Notes: generated by a model from the sequence alone, not told the origin. 64,000 bases of DNA from Cryptomeria japonica (GCF_030272615.1 NC_081411.1:826146397-826210396), one strand, 5' to 3'; shown: positions 11,480 to 24,430, numbered from the stretch's first letter. Translations and numbers: made by a program.

Positions 11480-12124
11480 TCTGATTCTGATCATGTCTTA
11501 TACAGGATGAATCCTTCCTGAAACCAGACGTTGTGATCTGATCATGTCTTCTACAGGATGAATCCTTCTCGAAACTAGACGTTGTGATCGATCATGTCTT
11601 ATACAGGATGTATCCTTCCTGAAACCAGACGTTGTGATCTAATCATGTCTTATACAGGATGAATCCTTCCCGAAACTAGATGTTGTGATCTGATCATGTC
11701 TTATACAGGATGAATCCTTCCTAAAACCAAACGAGCTGATCATGTCTTATACAGGATGAATCCTTCCTGAAACCAAATGAGCTGATCATGTCTTATATAG
11801 GATGAATCCTTCCTAAAACCAGACGCTTTGATCATGTCTTATACAGGATGAATCCTTCCTGAAACCAAATGTTCGTTGTGATCGATCATGTCTTATACAG
11901 GATGAATCCTTCCTGAAACTAGACGTTGTGATCAATCATGTCTTATACAGGATGAATCCTTCCTAAAACCAGATGCTCTTATCATGTCTTATACAGGATG
12001 AATCCTTTCTAAAACCAGATGATGTGATCAATCATGTCTTATACAGGATAAATCCTTCCTAAAACCAGACACTTTGATCATCTTTGTCTTATACAGGATG
12101 AATTCTTCTTGAAACTAGACTGAA
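11480..12124 (+). repeat. 3' untranslated minisatellite of element A
   Basis: About thirteen copies of a 43-58-bp unit built on CATGTCTTATACAGGATGAA followed by TCCTTCCTGAAACCAGACG. Copies vary in the 3' part of the unit. Tandem repeats between pol and the 3' LTR are known in Tat/Ogre-type plant elements and can seed satellite DNA. Confidence 0.92.
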
Positions 12125-12328
12125 TCTAGATCTTATCAATCGAATCAAATCAAATCTATCGGGATATCAATTTCGCAAAACTCCAAAGATCAAATACCTC
12201 AATTGATCTCCCGAGGGGGCATCACCATACTGTAATCTATAAATCAAGAGCCGGGGCATCCTATCAAACCAATATCAACATCAAAACAAGATTATTCTTT
12301 GAATCAATGCGTCATCACACCTCACTTC

Positions 12329-12342
12329 AAAGAGGGGCAAAA
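12329..12342 (+). promoter_or_regulatory. Polypurine tract of element A
   Basis: AAAGAGGGGCAAAA directly abuts the 3' LTR and is identical in elements B, C and D. It is the RNase H-resistant primer for plus-strand DNA. Confidence 0.92.
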
Positions 12343-13459
12343 TGTAGACACTTAAAAATAATTATTTTAATTATTTTTAAGTCCTCACATAATTAATTAA
12401 TTAATTATGTTAATTAAAATTCTTCTCAATACTAATTAAATATAATTAATATTGTCACTATAGAATATGCTTTATTTAATAAATCAATCCCTTTCTTTAT
12501 TCTTCTAAAAAATCAAATCCTCACAAATCTTCCTCTTAGATAATTAATTTCAATTAATTAGTTAACCTACATGATTCCTACAAATCATTTTCTTAATTTA
12601 TCATTAACCTAATAAATTTTTCTAGAAACTCCCTAAACTCATTTAACATTATCCTTCTAATGTTTTGTTCCCTCCACTCATTCTCTCTCCTAGTCAAATT
12701 CTCCTACAAATATAAATCCCACCTAACATTTCCTCTAATCCCCATCCTAATGAGTCGTTAATGGCTAATCATCATGATTAGCCACAAAGTCAACTCGTTG
12801 TCCTTTCATCCAACCACTAGCTTTAAATGCTCTTTTTCTAGATGAATGTAAGATTTTTGAAATCTCACATTCCTCTAGACATTTCCTTCTCCCAAGGAAT
12901 TTTTAATTCCTTTTTATTCTTCTAATCCCCATAATATCCATTTTTGGAGAATTTTTAATTCCTCCAATGCATCTTGTAGAGTGTGGAGATACGAAATGCC
13001 TTTAGGGCATATTTCTTGGTCTCCACACCCTCTCTTGGAGCTTGTGTGATCTCACAAGTAAATTGTAGCCCTTCATCTCGAATTCATCCTAGCCATTCAT
13101 TTTCCTCTCCTCTTCCTATAAAATAGGGGTCCATCCCTTCATTCAGAACATCTTGAAATCCAGTAAGCTTATGTTTCCCTTTTGAGCCCAGGAAATCATC
13201 TTGGCAACTTGATCATCTCATCCTTATCATTCATCCTTATCATTTGTGCACAATATTGGATAGCCATCCACATCCAGCAATCAAAAGAGCACATCAAGTG
13301 GAGCATTATCAAGGGGCGTCTTCACTTCATCAAGCTCAATCCAAAGGAGAAGGTAAAATAGCAAGGTGAAATGGTCTTTTAATGATATTTTAGCATTCTG
13401 CATGTTTATTTCGTTATGTTTTGATCAGTTTACCTTTCAAATCTGTTTTCCCCTCTTCA
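12343..13459 (+). repeat. 3' LTR of element A
   Basis: 1,117 bp, starts TGTAGACACTT and ends CTTCA. The start follows the polypurine tract and the end matches the 5' copy at position 224. The TGTAGACAC start is shared with the otherwise different LTRs of B, C and D. A TATA-like box is annotated separately. Confidence 0.93.
13117..13125 (+). promoter_or_regulatory. TATA-like box in element A 3' LTR
   Basis: TATAAAATA preceded by a CT-rich stretch, about 340 bp before the LTR end, a plausible core promoter for the element transcript. No experimental mark is visible from sequence. Confidence 0.5.
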
Positions 13460-14603
13460 CCTATGTCCATCACATGGTGGTGCTCATCAGGCTCTATCTT
13501 AGTGCTTATGTCTATCACATGGCACTGCATCCTAGTGTATATGTTCATCACATTACACTTGATCCTATTTCAGGGCACATATTGAGTGAATCCTCTCAAC
13601 AACTTATCTAATTGACAATGTATGTTTATCATAGAATTGTCAATTCTAGCCTTGTTTTCAGCTTGTCTTCCCCAGGGCACCTGTTTCAGTGAATCCTATT
13701 AGCACCTTATCCAATTGATAGCATATGTTCATCACATAAATATGAAATTTGACCCTTTAAGACATAGACATGATTTTTTTATTCCTATTGAGTTAGTCTT
13801 TTTCCTGCGTGACCTTGTCATCCTATTTGGTCGGTCTTTTTTAGCCTTTCTTTCTTATCGAGAGATTGTTTTGCAGCCCCTTTCAGTCTTTCCATCCAAT
13901 CTCTCGATGGGGCATATCATTCCCATCATGGGGCAACTTTGTATTAGTTTATCTTATCTTCTTTGAGCCAATGTGACAAGCTGCATTGTCTCAAAGAGGG
14001 GCAAAATGTAGACACCTAAAATTGTCCTATCTAATTAAATAAATATTTTTATTTGTTTAATTATTTTATCCTAAGTCTTCTATTTAATCCTGAGTCTTTT
14101 ATTTATTTAATTAATTTATCATCTTTTTCCTTCAATGACACATGTCACTCATCTCTTAATTCTTCTCTTACCTATCCCCTTTATCATTTAATTATTTCCT
14201 CTACGTACCTACCCTTTAATCCCAACCGACCATTTAAATTTACACCTCTTAATCTTATCCCTCCATTTCTTACAGTGTCTTCTATATAAGAGGATACTCT
14301 CCTTCATTATCAACACTAATGACACAATTGATCTTATGCAATCAAGTCTTCTATCAACCACATTTCCGTTCTTTATTGAGATCTTGTGCACATATAAAAT
14401 CTGAGAGCAAGTATATCAAACAAGATCAATGGAGATTGAAACCCTACTAGACATGTGAATGGTAATATTGTTTTATTTTGTTGATTTGCATGGTCTTAGG
14501 TATCTCCATTGGTATTGGTGAATGTTCCATTGTAGGACCTAATTGTCTGTGGTTGAATATTTATGGTTTTACAATAGTTTATCATCACTTTTCACCATAT
14601 ACA
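13460..14603 (+). mobile_element. Element D: 3' fragment of an older Tat element
   Basis: The sequence right after element A's LTR resembles the 3' part of elements B and C: degenerate TTCATCACA repeats, the stretch with CTTTCTTTCTTATCGAGAGATT at 13847-13868, the AAAGAGGGGCAAAA polypurine tract at 13993-14006, then an LTR. Element A therefore landed inside element D. The rest of D must lie left of the window. Confidence 0.85.
14007..14603 (+). repeat. 3' LTR of element D
   Basis: Starts TGTAGACACCTAAAATTGTC like the LTRs at 44848 and 49646 and ends TTTTCACCATATACA. At 597 bp it is shorter than the 778-788-bp relatives because an AT-rich internal segment has collapsed. Contains CTATATAAG near 14281-14290, matching the TATA position in element C. 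Confidence 0.85.
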
Positions 14604-15961
14604 ACACACTCACACACACATATATGTATGTGCATACACACAATATATTGTCAACTTAAAGTAAAAGGTCTAAGAAATAATGGATATTATGTTTCCAAGT
14701 TTAAGCTAGAACTTCAAAATGATATCATTAACTCAAATGCAAGGAAGTCAAGACCTCGTTAAACCCTAAATCAACTCAGTCGTAAATAAAATTAATTATC
14801 TATTAAAGGGTTTAATATTATGTTAATAAAATTCGATGAAAAATTAAATTAGAATAATGAAAAATCATAGGATCTCAATTATACTATTTGATAACCTCCT
14901 ATTTTCATGTTCATGCATCCATGCATCCATGAAAAATGTAAATGCATAGCTTTTCTTATTCTAAGAGCATAAATACATTGATGGTTAAATATCATAAAAG
15001 TATGGATTGATATAAGAAATATAAATATGTTTATGATTTTAAAGGATACTTAGTGGTTTTATACTTGTTATTATAATCTCTTTGCAATAATTATTTGTAT
15101 TTATGCACAAAAATAACTAGGGAATAGCATAGACCATAATACCTTGTGAGAAAGAAGTCGGAATCTTATATTGTATACATAGAATTATTTTATTTATATA
15201 ATATTTATATGCACATTGATAATGGTTGGATAGTGTATAGAATAATAACTTTAGTCAAACCATGTTTATATGCATATATGAAACTAGAAAAGTAAAGCGT
15301 GGTTTAATAAGGGCTTGGAATCTAATAGAGTGTCAGTAGATGAAACTGGTGCAACTTATGTCTAATAGGTTATCGAGAGTAGGTATGTTAAGGTTTTGAC
15401 TTAAAAATCATGTGCAGAAATGTGAAGACTTTTTGAGTCTTATACTACACATATAGTAGGGAAAAGAGCAAGTTCAAACACATTATTGACACATAGAGTA
15501 TGTAGCACATCTCCTTGTCAAGTTAAATGATTATGTAAGTAGTAATGTTTATACTAGGTTTAAAGAAACACTATGTTTTGCTCAAGAATAATTTTGGACA
15601 TGACAATGTGTCTAGATGACAATGCATGTGCATCACTCATTTTATGTGTAGGCATCCCACCATGTTCATGCATAGAGTAATAAATTTGGTAGATTGTCTT
15701 CAAATAAATAAAAAAATATTGGTGAGTAAACTTTTTAGCATGATGACAACAAACATGAGTTCATTTTTCATATTCTTAATTTGTATGAAAAGAGACTTGA
15801 AATATTTTCATGGCCTTCAACTTGTCTATTATGTATAATATCTTCAATTAAAAAGATGAAATTTTCATAGTCTATAATATTAATATAGTAATCTTTGGGA
15901 TTTTGACAATGTAATAATTTTTATATCTAACTTTGTGGAAGGGAATGTTGTATCTTAGTTT
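14604..15961 (+). other. Intergenic AT-rich DNA
   Basis: A CA/TA microsatellite (14604-14645) follows the LTR, then unique AT-rich sequence. No open frame of note, RNA gene or recognisable repeat seen. Confidence 0.5.
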
Positions 15962-17092
15962 TATAGGGTGCCATTATGGTGGTCCTTGCCTTATTGGTCA
16001 AAAATCTTGTTGTAGGTTCATCTCAAATAGATTATGAGCTTTGGGATTTGTAGTTGTACAATTGAGTTGGTATCTCTTTATCTTCTTATTTGGATTCTAG
16101 GGTGTTTTTTATAGCCTTGCTAATCTCAATAAATCATATTTCTTTTATTTGTTTTTTGGAAATTCCTCAATGTAGTGTAAAATTGTAGTTTAATTTCAAT
16201 TTTTCTACGTTGAAAAAATTCCTCTTCTAGATAGATGAATGAAGTAAAATTGTATTGCTTGTGTTCAAAACACAATTATTTAATTCACTTGAATAATTAT
16301 ATTTAATACTAATACTTTATGAAGCACATTTAAATTGTTTCATCTATTTTCTTGAAGCGACTATGAAAAATGATGATAATATTCTATTATGCAAGTTAAA
16401 GTTATTTTTGTTATTGTCTTGCAAGAGAAATGGTTAAACAAGTCTTAGACTACACTCATTCCTAAAGTTGCATTCTCTCACAATTAGCAGTGCATGCAAC
16501 AATTTTTCCTATAAAAAAATAAGATGAAAAGGGAATGACTTGTTGTGAGAGAGTAGGGTATTTTTTACATTGAGATATGTCTAAGTCTTTATTTTCTAGC
16601 TATAGTTTTCCTTGATTACATGCCTAGAATCCCTCTAAATAACTAGTCACCTTTCGATTTTAATCATCACTCATTTTTTTCTGATGAAAAAAATATCCCA
16701 TATGAAAATTTCAAAAGATTTGTTAATAAAAGCCAAAGAATTTAATTTGACATGCTTGTGAGTGTCAATGAAATTAAATTAAATAACTAAAATAAAATTA
16801 ATTTAAGAAGCTTTAAATTTTTAAGAAACTTAAATATTACAATGAAAACATTTGAGAAAGAAAAACATGGATGATTTTAGGATGTAAAACAAAAATATTT
16901 CATTTTATCTTTTAAATCTGGCATGTTTCCTTATTGTGATTAGTCAAGATAAGGATAATTTTTTTAGTGTTTGGTGTGGCAAGTTTCCTTCTTTTGATTA
17001 GTCAAGATGAGGATAATTTTTTCAATTTTGGTGTCTTTATCCTCTACATCTTATCATTAAATACATTTCATTCAATGTCCTTAAACCTCATA
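15962..17092 (+). repeat. Duplicated ~1.13-kb block, copy 1
   Basis: Starts GGTGCCATTATGGTGG and runs to the start of an equivalent block at 17093. Matches 17093-17206 plus 18886-19800 over most of its length, with shared words such as TTGGATTCTAGGGTG, CCTCAATGTAGTG and ACTTTATGAAGCACATTTAA. Identity of the block is unknown. Confidence 0.8.
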
Positions 17093-19800
17093 ATGAGGGT
17101 GCCATTATGATGGTTGTTGCCTTAATGGTCAAAAAGCTTGTCATAGGCTCATCTAAAGTATAGACACAAGCAACTTATGAGCTTCGGGATCTGTAATTGC
17201 ATAGTTTTTTATTAAGATAAACATGTTTTGAGGGGACCAAAAACACCATACAATAGGTTTTGAAGAGACCGGAAACCCTCATATTTTACACGGATTTGGT
17301 ACCAACAATGGGACGCTGCAAGCAAATATATCAAAGACACCTAGCGGCCAACACTAAATAGACACCAGCTAGATAGAACAAAATAAACCATGCTAGCAGA
17401 ACCAATAGATCTAAAATGACTAGTAGATCTCGAAGTTAGAGAACAAGGTTATGACTAGCACCCTCAGTCAATAAACATGATTTTCCCATGCACCCTTAAC
17501 CTGAAGCATAATACTCAGCAGATCACCAACAAAACTTGATCCTAACCAAAAACAAAGACTGGCTAGAGTGGGCCCTTGAAAACTGCCAGCATCTAGCCTA
17601 GCCCTAGAAAGAGAACAAGATTTTTCCAAGCTTCCACAACCTTAATAGTTGGTTTTATAGGGCTCCCACAACCAGATAAGGTTTTGAAGAGGCACCCAAA
17701 ACCTTTAGCCCAAAAAGACTTGAAAATCCTCCAAGCATAACCAATAGCATCCACCTCTACATCAATAGGAGCTAGGTCACCTCCAACAACATCCATCTCC
17801 CCCTCCATATAAGACAGGCCCACCTCAATAGGAGATGCCAGAGAAACCCTAAGATGTACATTAAAGACCATGAAGCACCAAGCCTTGAAGCTACGAAAAT
17901 GAAAGTCATTGAGACCCTCTAGAAAATAGGATCCAAGATAAGCATAATAAGCACCAAGAAGATCAGATATCGAACTCAGAGCCAAAAAGGGTTTTAAAAA
18001 GGCTCCCTTAACCTTGTTCTAGATCAAAGAGATAGGGGCTATAATGTAGCAATAAAACCCAATAAAATCCACCCCACAGTGATTTAATAGGCTCCCCAAA
18101 CCTGGAGCACTGGGATCTAGCATGGCTCCCAGAACCACAACAACAACAAACCAAAGAGGTTGTCGAAAGGATACAACCATCCAAATTCTATCCCTGCAAC
18201 TTCTCACAAGAAGAAAGACAAATCCCAACTCCACCTCAAAAGGAGAAAAGTTCACCTCAATAGACAACATAGCAGACTACCCATGAGAAAGACAATAGAG
18301 ATAGAGACATGAAAAGGCCAACAACCCCAAAACAACCTCCAACAGGGCATAGATCTAGAGCCCCAAAAGACCTCTGAAAAACCACAACCCCAAGAAAAAC
18401 CAAGGACCATACAGAGGGAAACAACATCCCCCCGAGTGAAACCCCCCCCAACCCAAAAAAAAAAAAAGGCCCCAGTAATCTACCCCATTCTGAAGGCAAG
18501 GGCAGGGAGCGGTTCTCACAAAATGAGCTAGGAAAAAGATAACAACGACCTGCAAGAACTATGAAAAAATAACCACCCATCAAAAGCAACACCCCCGTGA
18601 CTCACTAAATTGCCAGATTTGACCAGAAGACCCCTTGTCTCCAATGCCAGAAACCTAACCAAACCACCATACAGGCTTTCAGCCAAACAGACCCCTCGCA
18701 ACACAAATCGTGACCAGCCACAAGGGGGAACAAAGCCATGATGAGAAAGAAAGGAGGGGGGGAAAGGGTTGTTTTCTCCCTCACCGCCATCACCATCTTC
18801 AGCTTCACCTGACTCCCCTACAGAAACCCTAGCCACACCTCCGCTTTCATTTGTGCTCTCCATCTTGCTTCAATTAATAATTTTTGTAATTGTATAGTTG
18901 AGCTACTCTCTTTTTATCTTATTTGGATTCTAGGGTGTTAAAAAAAACCTTGCTAAAATAAATCATATTTGTTTTATTTGTTTTTTGGAAATCCCTCAAT
19001 GTAGTGTAAAATTGTAGCTTCCTTTCAATTCTATTGTGTTAAAAAAATCCTCTTCTAGATAAATAAAGGAAGTAATTTTGCATTGTTGTGTGCAAAACAT
19101 TATTTTTGAATTCATTTGAATAAATCTATTTAATACTAATACTTTATGAAGCACATTTAAATTGCTTCATCTATTTTATCAAAGAAACTATGGAAAAAAA
19201 TGATAATATTCTATTATATGAGTTACCATTACTTTATGTTATTTGTTTTGCAAGAGAAACAATTAAACAAGTGTTAGATTGTACTTCTTCCTAGAGTTGC
19301 ATTCTCTTACAATTGGTAGTGCATAGAACAACTTTTCCTATAAAAAAATAGGATGAAAAGGGAAGGACTTGTTGTGAGAGTAGGGTATTTTTTACATTGG
19401 GATATGCCTAAGTATTTATTTTATAGTAATAGTTTCCTTGAATAGATACCTAGTATCTCTCTAAATAAGAAGTCACCTTTCGATTTTAATTATCACTTAT
19501 GTTTTTTTGATTGAAAAAAAATCACATATGGATGTCAAAATATTCGTTAATAAAAATTAAAAGCATTTAATTTGATGTGTTTGTGTGTGTCTATAAAATT
19601 AAATTAAATTATTAATTTTTTTTTTTTTAAGAAACTTAAATAGTAAAAAGAAAAGTATGGATCATTTTAAAATGTAAAACACAAATGTTTCATTTTATGT
19701 TGTAATGATGGCATGTTTCCTTCTTGTGATTATTCAAAATAAGGATAATTTTTTTAGTGTTTGTGTCTTTATTCTCTACATCTTGTTTTCAAATACATTT
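17093..19800 (+). repeat. Duplicated ~1.13-kb block, copy 2, interrupted
   Basis: Second tandem copy, starting GGTGCCATTATGATGG, split by the retroposon at 17207-18885. Sequence resumes in register after the insertion. The two copies have diverged noticeably, so the duplication is old. Confidence 0.78.
17207..18885 (-). mobile_element. Retroposon with 14-bp target duplication
   Basis: Flanked by GTAATTGCATAGTT (17193-17206) and GTAATTGTATAGTT (18886-18899), one mismatch. On the minus strand it ends CTTAATAAAA plus As, a polyadenylated 3' end, so it is an RNA-copied (LINE-, SINE- or processed-transcript-type) insertion. Minus-strand frames at 18528-18863, 18257-18592 and 17593-17985 are open but carry no recognised domain. 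No RT or endonuclease is seen, so it relied on another element's machinery or is internally deleted. Confidence 0.65.
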
Positions 19801-21473
19801 CTTTCAATGTGCCCTTTGGCCTTTTGCATTTAAATACATGACCTATAAGCTCTAGATTTTGAAGCTTCTTGACACACTTTTTTAATGTCTTCATTGATCA
19901 ACTATAACATCATAGGCCTTTAAATTTTTTATTTGATTTTACTCTTCTATTTAATTATTATAAACTTCTAAAGATGTACATTTAAAAAAAAAAATTGTCA
20001 TGCCCAACAATTTTTACACTAATAAAAATGCAACTAACAAATTATTTGTTATAACTACTATATAAATACACATATCACACTTAACTTGGTAAAAAAATAC
20101 CACACATAAATTTATTGCATGTATAACATCATTATCGATCCTATCTTGAGAGTGGGGAAGAAGAAATAATTGGCCTATGCTTTAAAAATCAATTGTTATG
20201 CCGAAAACTTGTAGACATGAAAATCCAAACAATATTTTGAAATAAGAAAGCAAAACTAATGGAGACCTCATATAGAATATTTATAATCAAAGAGAATGCT
20301 AATATCACCATCTATCCTTGTAAGTTAATTAATTAATTAATTAAATTATTTTTATTGAGATAATAATTTATATATTCATTAATCAAATTCATTTTCTAAT
20401 CTCTATGTACAACCTTCAAGCAATATTGGCTTCATTAATGAAAAGATAATAACTCAACCATAGATGCTAGGATTACCAATTGCCTAGGGTCCTTATATCT
20501 ATAGATATATTACTACATTCAACATTAGGAGAACAAATAATTTTAGGTGTATAGTAACCATTAAAAATTTCCATTTGCATTCAATTAATCATTTTCATGT
20601 TTAACCTAAAATACACTAACATTTCATCTAATCCTAACTTCACCAATTATAAATTATAAGAGACAAGTAATAGAGAGAGAGAGAGGTATTGATAGAGGGG
20701 GGAGAGAGATGAAGTGGGAAAGATATAGATTCTATATGTTTAAAACATAACAAGTATTATTTAAATTATGTTTAAATATAAAATATATTAATATTTAACT
20801 ACATATTCTATTCTACACTAAGTGTATATTTTATTTTAAATAAACTAACTAAAAAAGAATAAAAAACTAGACCAAAATATAATTTTTAATTAATGGAAAA
20901 ACTTATGTAACATTATATATATCACAAAAGAATAGTGGAGAATAATCAAAATGTAAACTATACAAGACATATCTTAGAATTTATGGATATAATTATCATA
21001 CAAAGTTTACATCAATGACGAGTATAAAATTTCAAATTTAATTCAGAGGTCACAATGGTGGAAATACAAAAATAATATGTGGCAACATCTGATTCTAACA
21101 CTCTTAATTTAATATTTGATCAAAAGGAGGAAAGTGATTTGCATGGTGGTAGTTTGGTTCAAATTTTGGCAACCAAATAGGTCATTATTTCTAGCATGGT
21201 TAAAAATTATGAACTTTTCTATCTTATTCATAAATTTAAATTTACTGATTCTAGACCTCTTTTTTCTTTAAAACTATATTAAATATATGCAATACACTCA
21301 ACTATTACAATAAATTATTTATATATTAAAATAAATAGAAATAAAAATATTAAAAAAATATTATATAATTTATTATTATTTATATTATACTCATTATATA
21401 TTATAATAACTATTATTTTAATAAAATCTATAATTTAAGGATGCCTCCAACAATCAAAAGCCATTATTATTAT
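19801..21473 (+). other. Intergenic AT-rich DNA
   Basis: No gene seen. Contains a short GA microsatellite near 20670-20690 and long AT-rich stretches. Confidence 0.5.
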
Positions 21474-21654
21474 AAACTAGCTTATATACATTTAATAATA
21501 TATATAGAATAAGTTGAGAGATATCCTTCTCATTCTAGAATTGCACTTTAATGTGATTAATTGATTAAGAAATAAATAAGACATAGACACTTCGAGAAGG
21601 ATATTTTTTTCTTATTCTATAAATATTATTACATATATATAAGATAATTAATCT
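21474..21654. mobile_element. Foldback (MITE-like) element, copy 1
   Basis: About 180 bp with inverted internal structure: AAACTAGCTTATATA and GAGATATCCTTCTC near one end mirror GAGAAGGATAT and ATATATATAAG near the other. The reverse complement recurs at 22696-22854. No coding capacity. Confidence 0.55.
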
Positions 21655-21687
21655 ATACCTATAACTCTATTTAACATCAACCATTAT

Positions 21688-22262
21688 TTAGCCCTAACCC
21701 TTACTCTAATTTAATATTTTTCTTATAGCTCTTATTTTACCCTAACCCAAATTGAATCCTAGGCCTAATTGAACCCTAACCTTAGTTTTCTTATAAGTTT
21801 AATTTTACTTCAATCTTAATTGCATCCTAACTCTAATTCTATCTCTCATTCTAATTTTAACCTGAATTAAATTGTAACCATAATCTTATCTTTCTTTAAT
21901 ACCCAATCTAATGTTAACCCTAACCCTAATTAATTTATAATCCTAACATTATTGAAACCCTAACCATAATTTAACCCTAATCATATCTCTCATTCTAATT
22001 TTAACCTTGACCTTAATTCTCTCTTTAGTTAATTGGTGAATTGACATTATATAATTTATATTTTTTTAATTGCATTACTTTAATATGTTTTGAAAAGTAC
22101 ATAATATTCATCCAAATGATTCTTTTAAATTTTTAAAAATAAAACATATAATAATAAATCAAACCAAATAATTTTATGAATGTAACAAAACCCTAACCCT
22201 AATCTTAACTCAATTTATTTATAAACCCTATTATTAAATGTAACCCTAACACTAATTGTAAC
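21688..22262 (-). repeat. Degenerate AACCCTAA-rich tracts
   Basis: Repeated variants of AACCCTAA, AACCCTAACC and TAATCCTAAC separated by AT-rich spacers. Similar sequence recurs at 22497-22580. It resembles heavily mutated plant telomere repeat (CCCTAAA strand), but spacing is irregular. Confidence 0.4.
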
Positions 22263-22790
22263 CTTTATTGATCTTTATTATTTTTTAATACATAAGAATA
22301 TTTATAGAGAAAAAAATATTGCAAACATTTTTTATTTTGATAAAAGTGTTGTCTTTATTTTTTATTTATTATAAATTATAGCTAGAGATTAATTAGTTTA
22401 TATATATTTAATGATATATAAATAAAAAAAAATATCCTTCTCAAAGTGTCTATCGAAGTGCAATTTTAATTAATAAATAATTTTGTGAATGTAACAAAAA
22501 CCTAACCCTAATCTTAACTCAACTTATTTATAAACACTATTGTTGAAAGTAACCCTAACACTAATTGTAACCCTTATGGATCTTAATTATTTTGTAATAC
22601 ATAAGAATATTGATAGAGAGGAATTTATTTCAAACATTTTTTATTTTGATAAAAGTGTTCTCTTTATTTTTTATTTTTTATAGAATTATAGTTAGAGATT
22701 AATTAGTTTATATATATTTAATGATATATACATAGAATAAGCAAAAAATATTCTAAGTGTCTACTATTTAATCAGATTAAAGTGCAATTC
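22163..22790 (+). repeat. Two-copy ~310-bp tandem repeat
   Basis: 22163-22472 and 22473-22790 align through CCTAACCCTAATCTTAACTC, TTTTTATTTTGATAAAAGTG and AGAGATTAATTAGTTTATAT. Each unit ends in a piece of the foldback element. Confidence 0.75.
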
Positions 22791-22854
22791 TAAAATGAGA
22801 AGGATATCTCTCCTCTTATTCTATATATATTATCAAATTTATATAAGCTAGTTT
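22696..22854. mobile_element. Foldback (MITE-like) element, inverted copy
   Basis: Reverse complement of 21474-21654, sharing GAGAAGGATATCTC and TTATTCTATATATATT. A partial copy is also present at 22387-22481. Confidence 0.55.
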
Positions 22855-22862
22855 ATTTTCAC

Positions 22863-24430
22863 TTAAAGATCTTTAAAATTATTAGTTTTTAATATAATAT
22901 TTTTTTAAATGGTTTATATATATATATTAAAATTATATAAAAAAATAAAACACCTTCATATAATGGGGTAATATATATAGCTTAAAATTTAGTATATATA
23001 TGTTAGTAGGTGCCCCAACATTGAAAAAATTAAATAAATCAATATCTAATTATATTAATATTAAATTTAATATAAACATATTAATTAGGGTATATTGTTA
23101 TTATTATTATTATATTAATATTGTTAGGATTCTTATAAATGTTAAATTTTATCTATATAGATTGTCTTTTGGCAAAAACATAATTGTCACTTCAAATTTT
23201 CAACTATTTGTATGTACATCAAATTTATTCAAAAATTGAAATGTTAACCAATACTTTTGTTGATCCCTTCCTATAATAAAACAAGGGCTACAGGGATAGC
23301 TAAGTTCTTGCCAAAGAGTGAAAGTATAGTTTTGCCTTTGTCTAATTTGTTGAGAGAAATAAAATAATTTAATGTTAAAGATGATATATAGAATGGAACT
23401 AGGTATCCATATTAGCATAACAATATCAATGGAATCACAACACGAATTCAAAAGATGATATATACAAATCATATTTAAATGGAAAAGAAATATAATTCAA
23501 AATTATAAACCCTGAATTCACCATTACATGCTCATTGTAGGAAACAAAGTCCATCTTTTTATTTTCTGTTTAATTTTAAAAAGGTATTCTTAAAGAGGCA
23601 TGTGAATCTAATGCCACGCCCCTTTCCAAATTTTAAGTTCACAATTTCATACGCTCTCCACGAAGAAGATGAGTTGAATTAAATTCTAATAAAAGCATAT
23701 GACCTAAACAATTTAATTCCATTCTTTGAAGACATTTTTAATATCTGGTAAAAAATTATATTTAAAGTGGATATTATATGTATTAAAAATTAAGGTGTAG
23801 ATGGTCTGAATTCCTTTTAACTTAGTTGTGATTTAGCTAAAATTTATGTTGATATTAAATTGGATATAGGGTATAACTGATGCACAGCACAAGGAATTAT
23901 TTGCACTGATTTAGTTCTATCGAAAAGAGAGAATCCGACGGTTTATATTGTTTGAATAATACTTTCGCTTGATTAGAAACATTTATTAATATAAATCATT
24001 TATACAAAAGAAAGTAAAAACTTAGAAACATCAAATAAAGAAAATTATTATACAAAGAAAGTAGAAACTTAAGAGTTAAAACTGATAAATAAAAAATTTG
24101 GTCTCCTGCTACAATTTGGTAGCCAGTCCATGTAATGCATTTCAGTATCCAATGAATTCACAAGAGATTTTGAAGATCCTTAGCGATCATTTTAAATATA
24201 TATTTCTTGATGTTATGAAATAGGGTTTGGACAGAGATATTCGAGGCAACATTAATAAATTTATTTCTTTCCTTTAATTTTGTTTGCTGCAGGAAATTAA
24301 CGGTGAGGATAATAAATTAAATCTCCATTTCCATTTGTCTCTTCGCCAAAATTCGAAGTCAAATAGGTAAGTTTCTATTTCCCATATGTTAAAAAGGCTA
24401 CATCATTTTACATTATTTAAGTATCAAACA
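22863..24430 (+). other. Intergenic AT-rich DNA
   Basis: No gene, RNA or recognisable transposon seen. Two short open frames (23000-23239 plus, 23200-23472 minus) are low-complexity and not convincing. Confidence 0.5.

Larger units (their letters stand above)
1..13459 (+). mobile_element. Element A: Ty3/gypsy Tat-lineage LTR retrotransposon (5' end cut by window)
   Basis: The first 224 bases match the last part of a 1,117-bp LTR at 12343-13459, so this is one element with its 5' LTR truncated by the window edge. Between the LTRs, in order, lie a tRNA-type primer site, a long repeat-rich leader, gag, protease, a G-patch-like segment, RT, RNase H, a second archaeal-type RNase H, integrase, a 3' untranslated region with minisatellites, and a polypurine tract. 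The dual RNase H and the domain order place it in the Tat lineage. About a dozen mismatches in the 224 comparable LTR bases and several frameshifts mark it as older than element C. It is inserted into the 3' part of element D. Confidence 0.93.

Noticed and set aside
18019-18863. Overlapping minus-strand open frames (67-111 codons) as a host gene
   Set aside because: They lie in the retroposon, overlap one another in different frames, are biased by GC-rich composition and show no domain.
21688-22262. True interstitial telomere array
   Set aside because: Repeats are irregular, interrupted by AT-rich spacers and mostly not exact heptamers.
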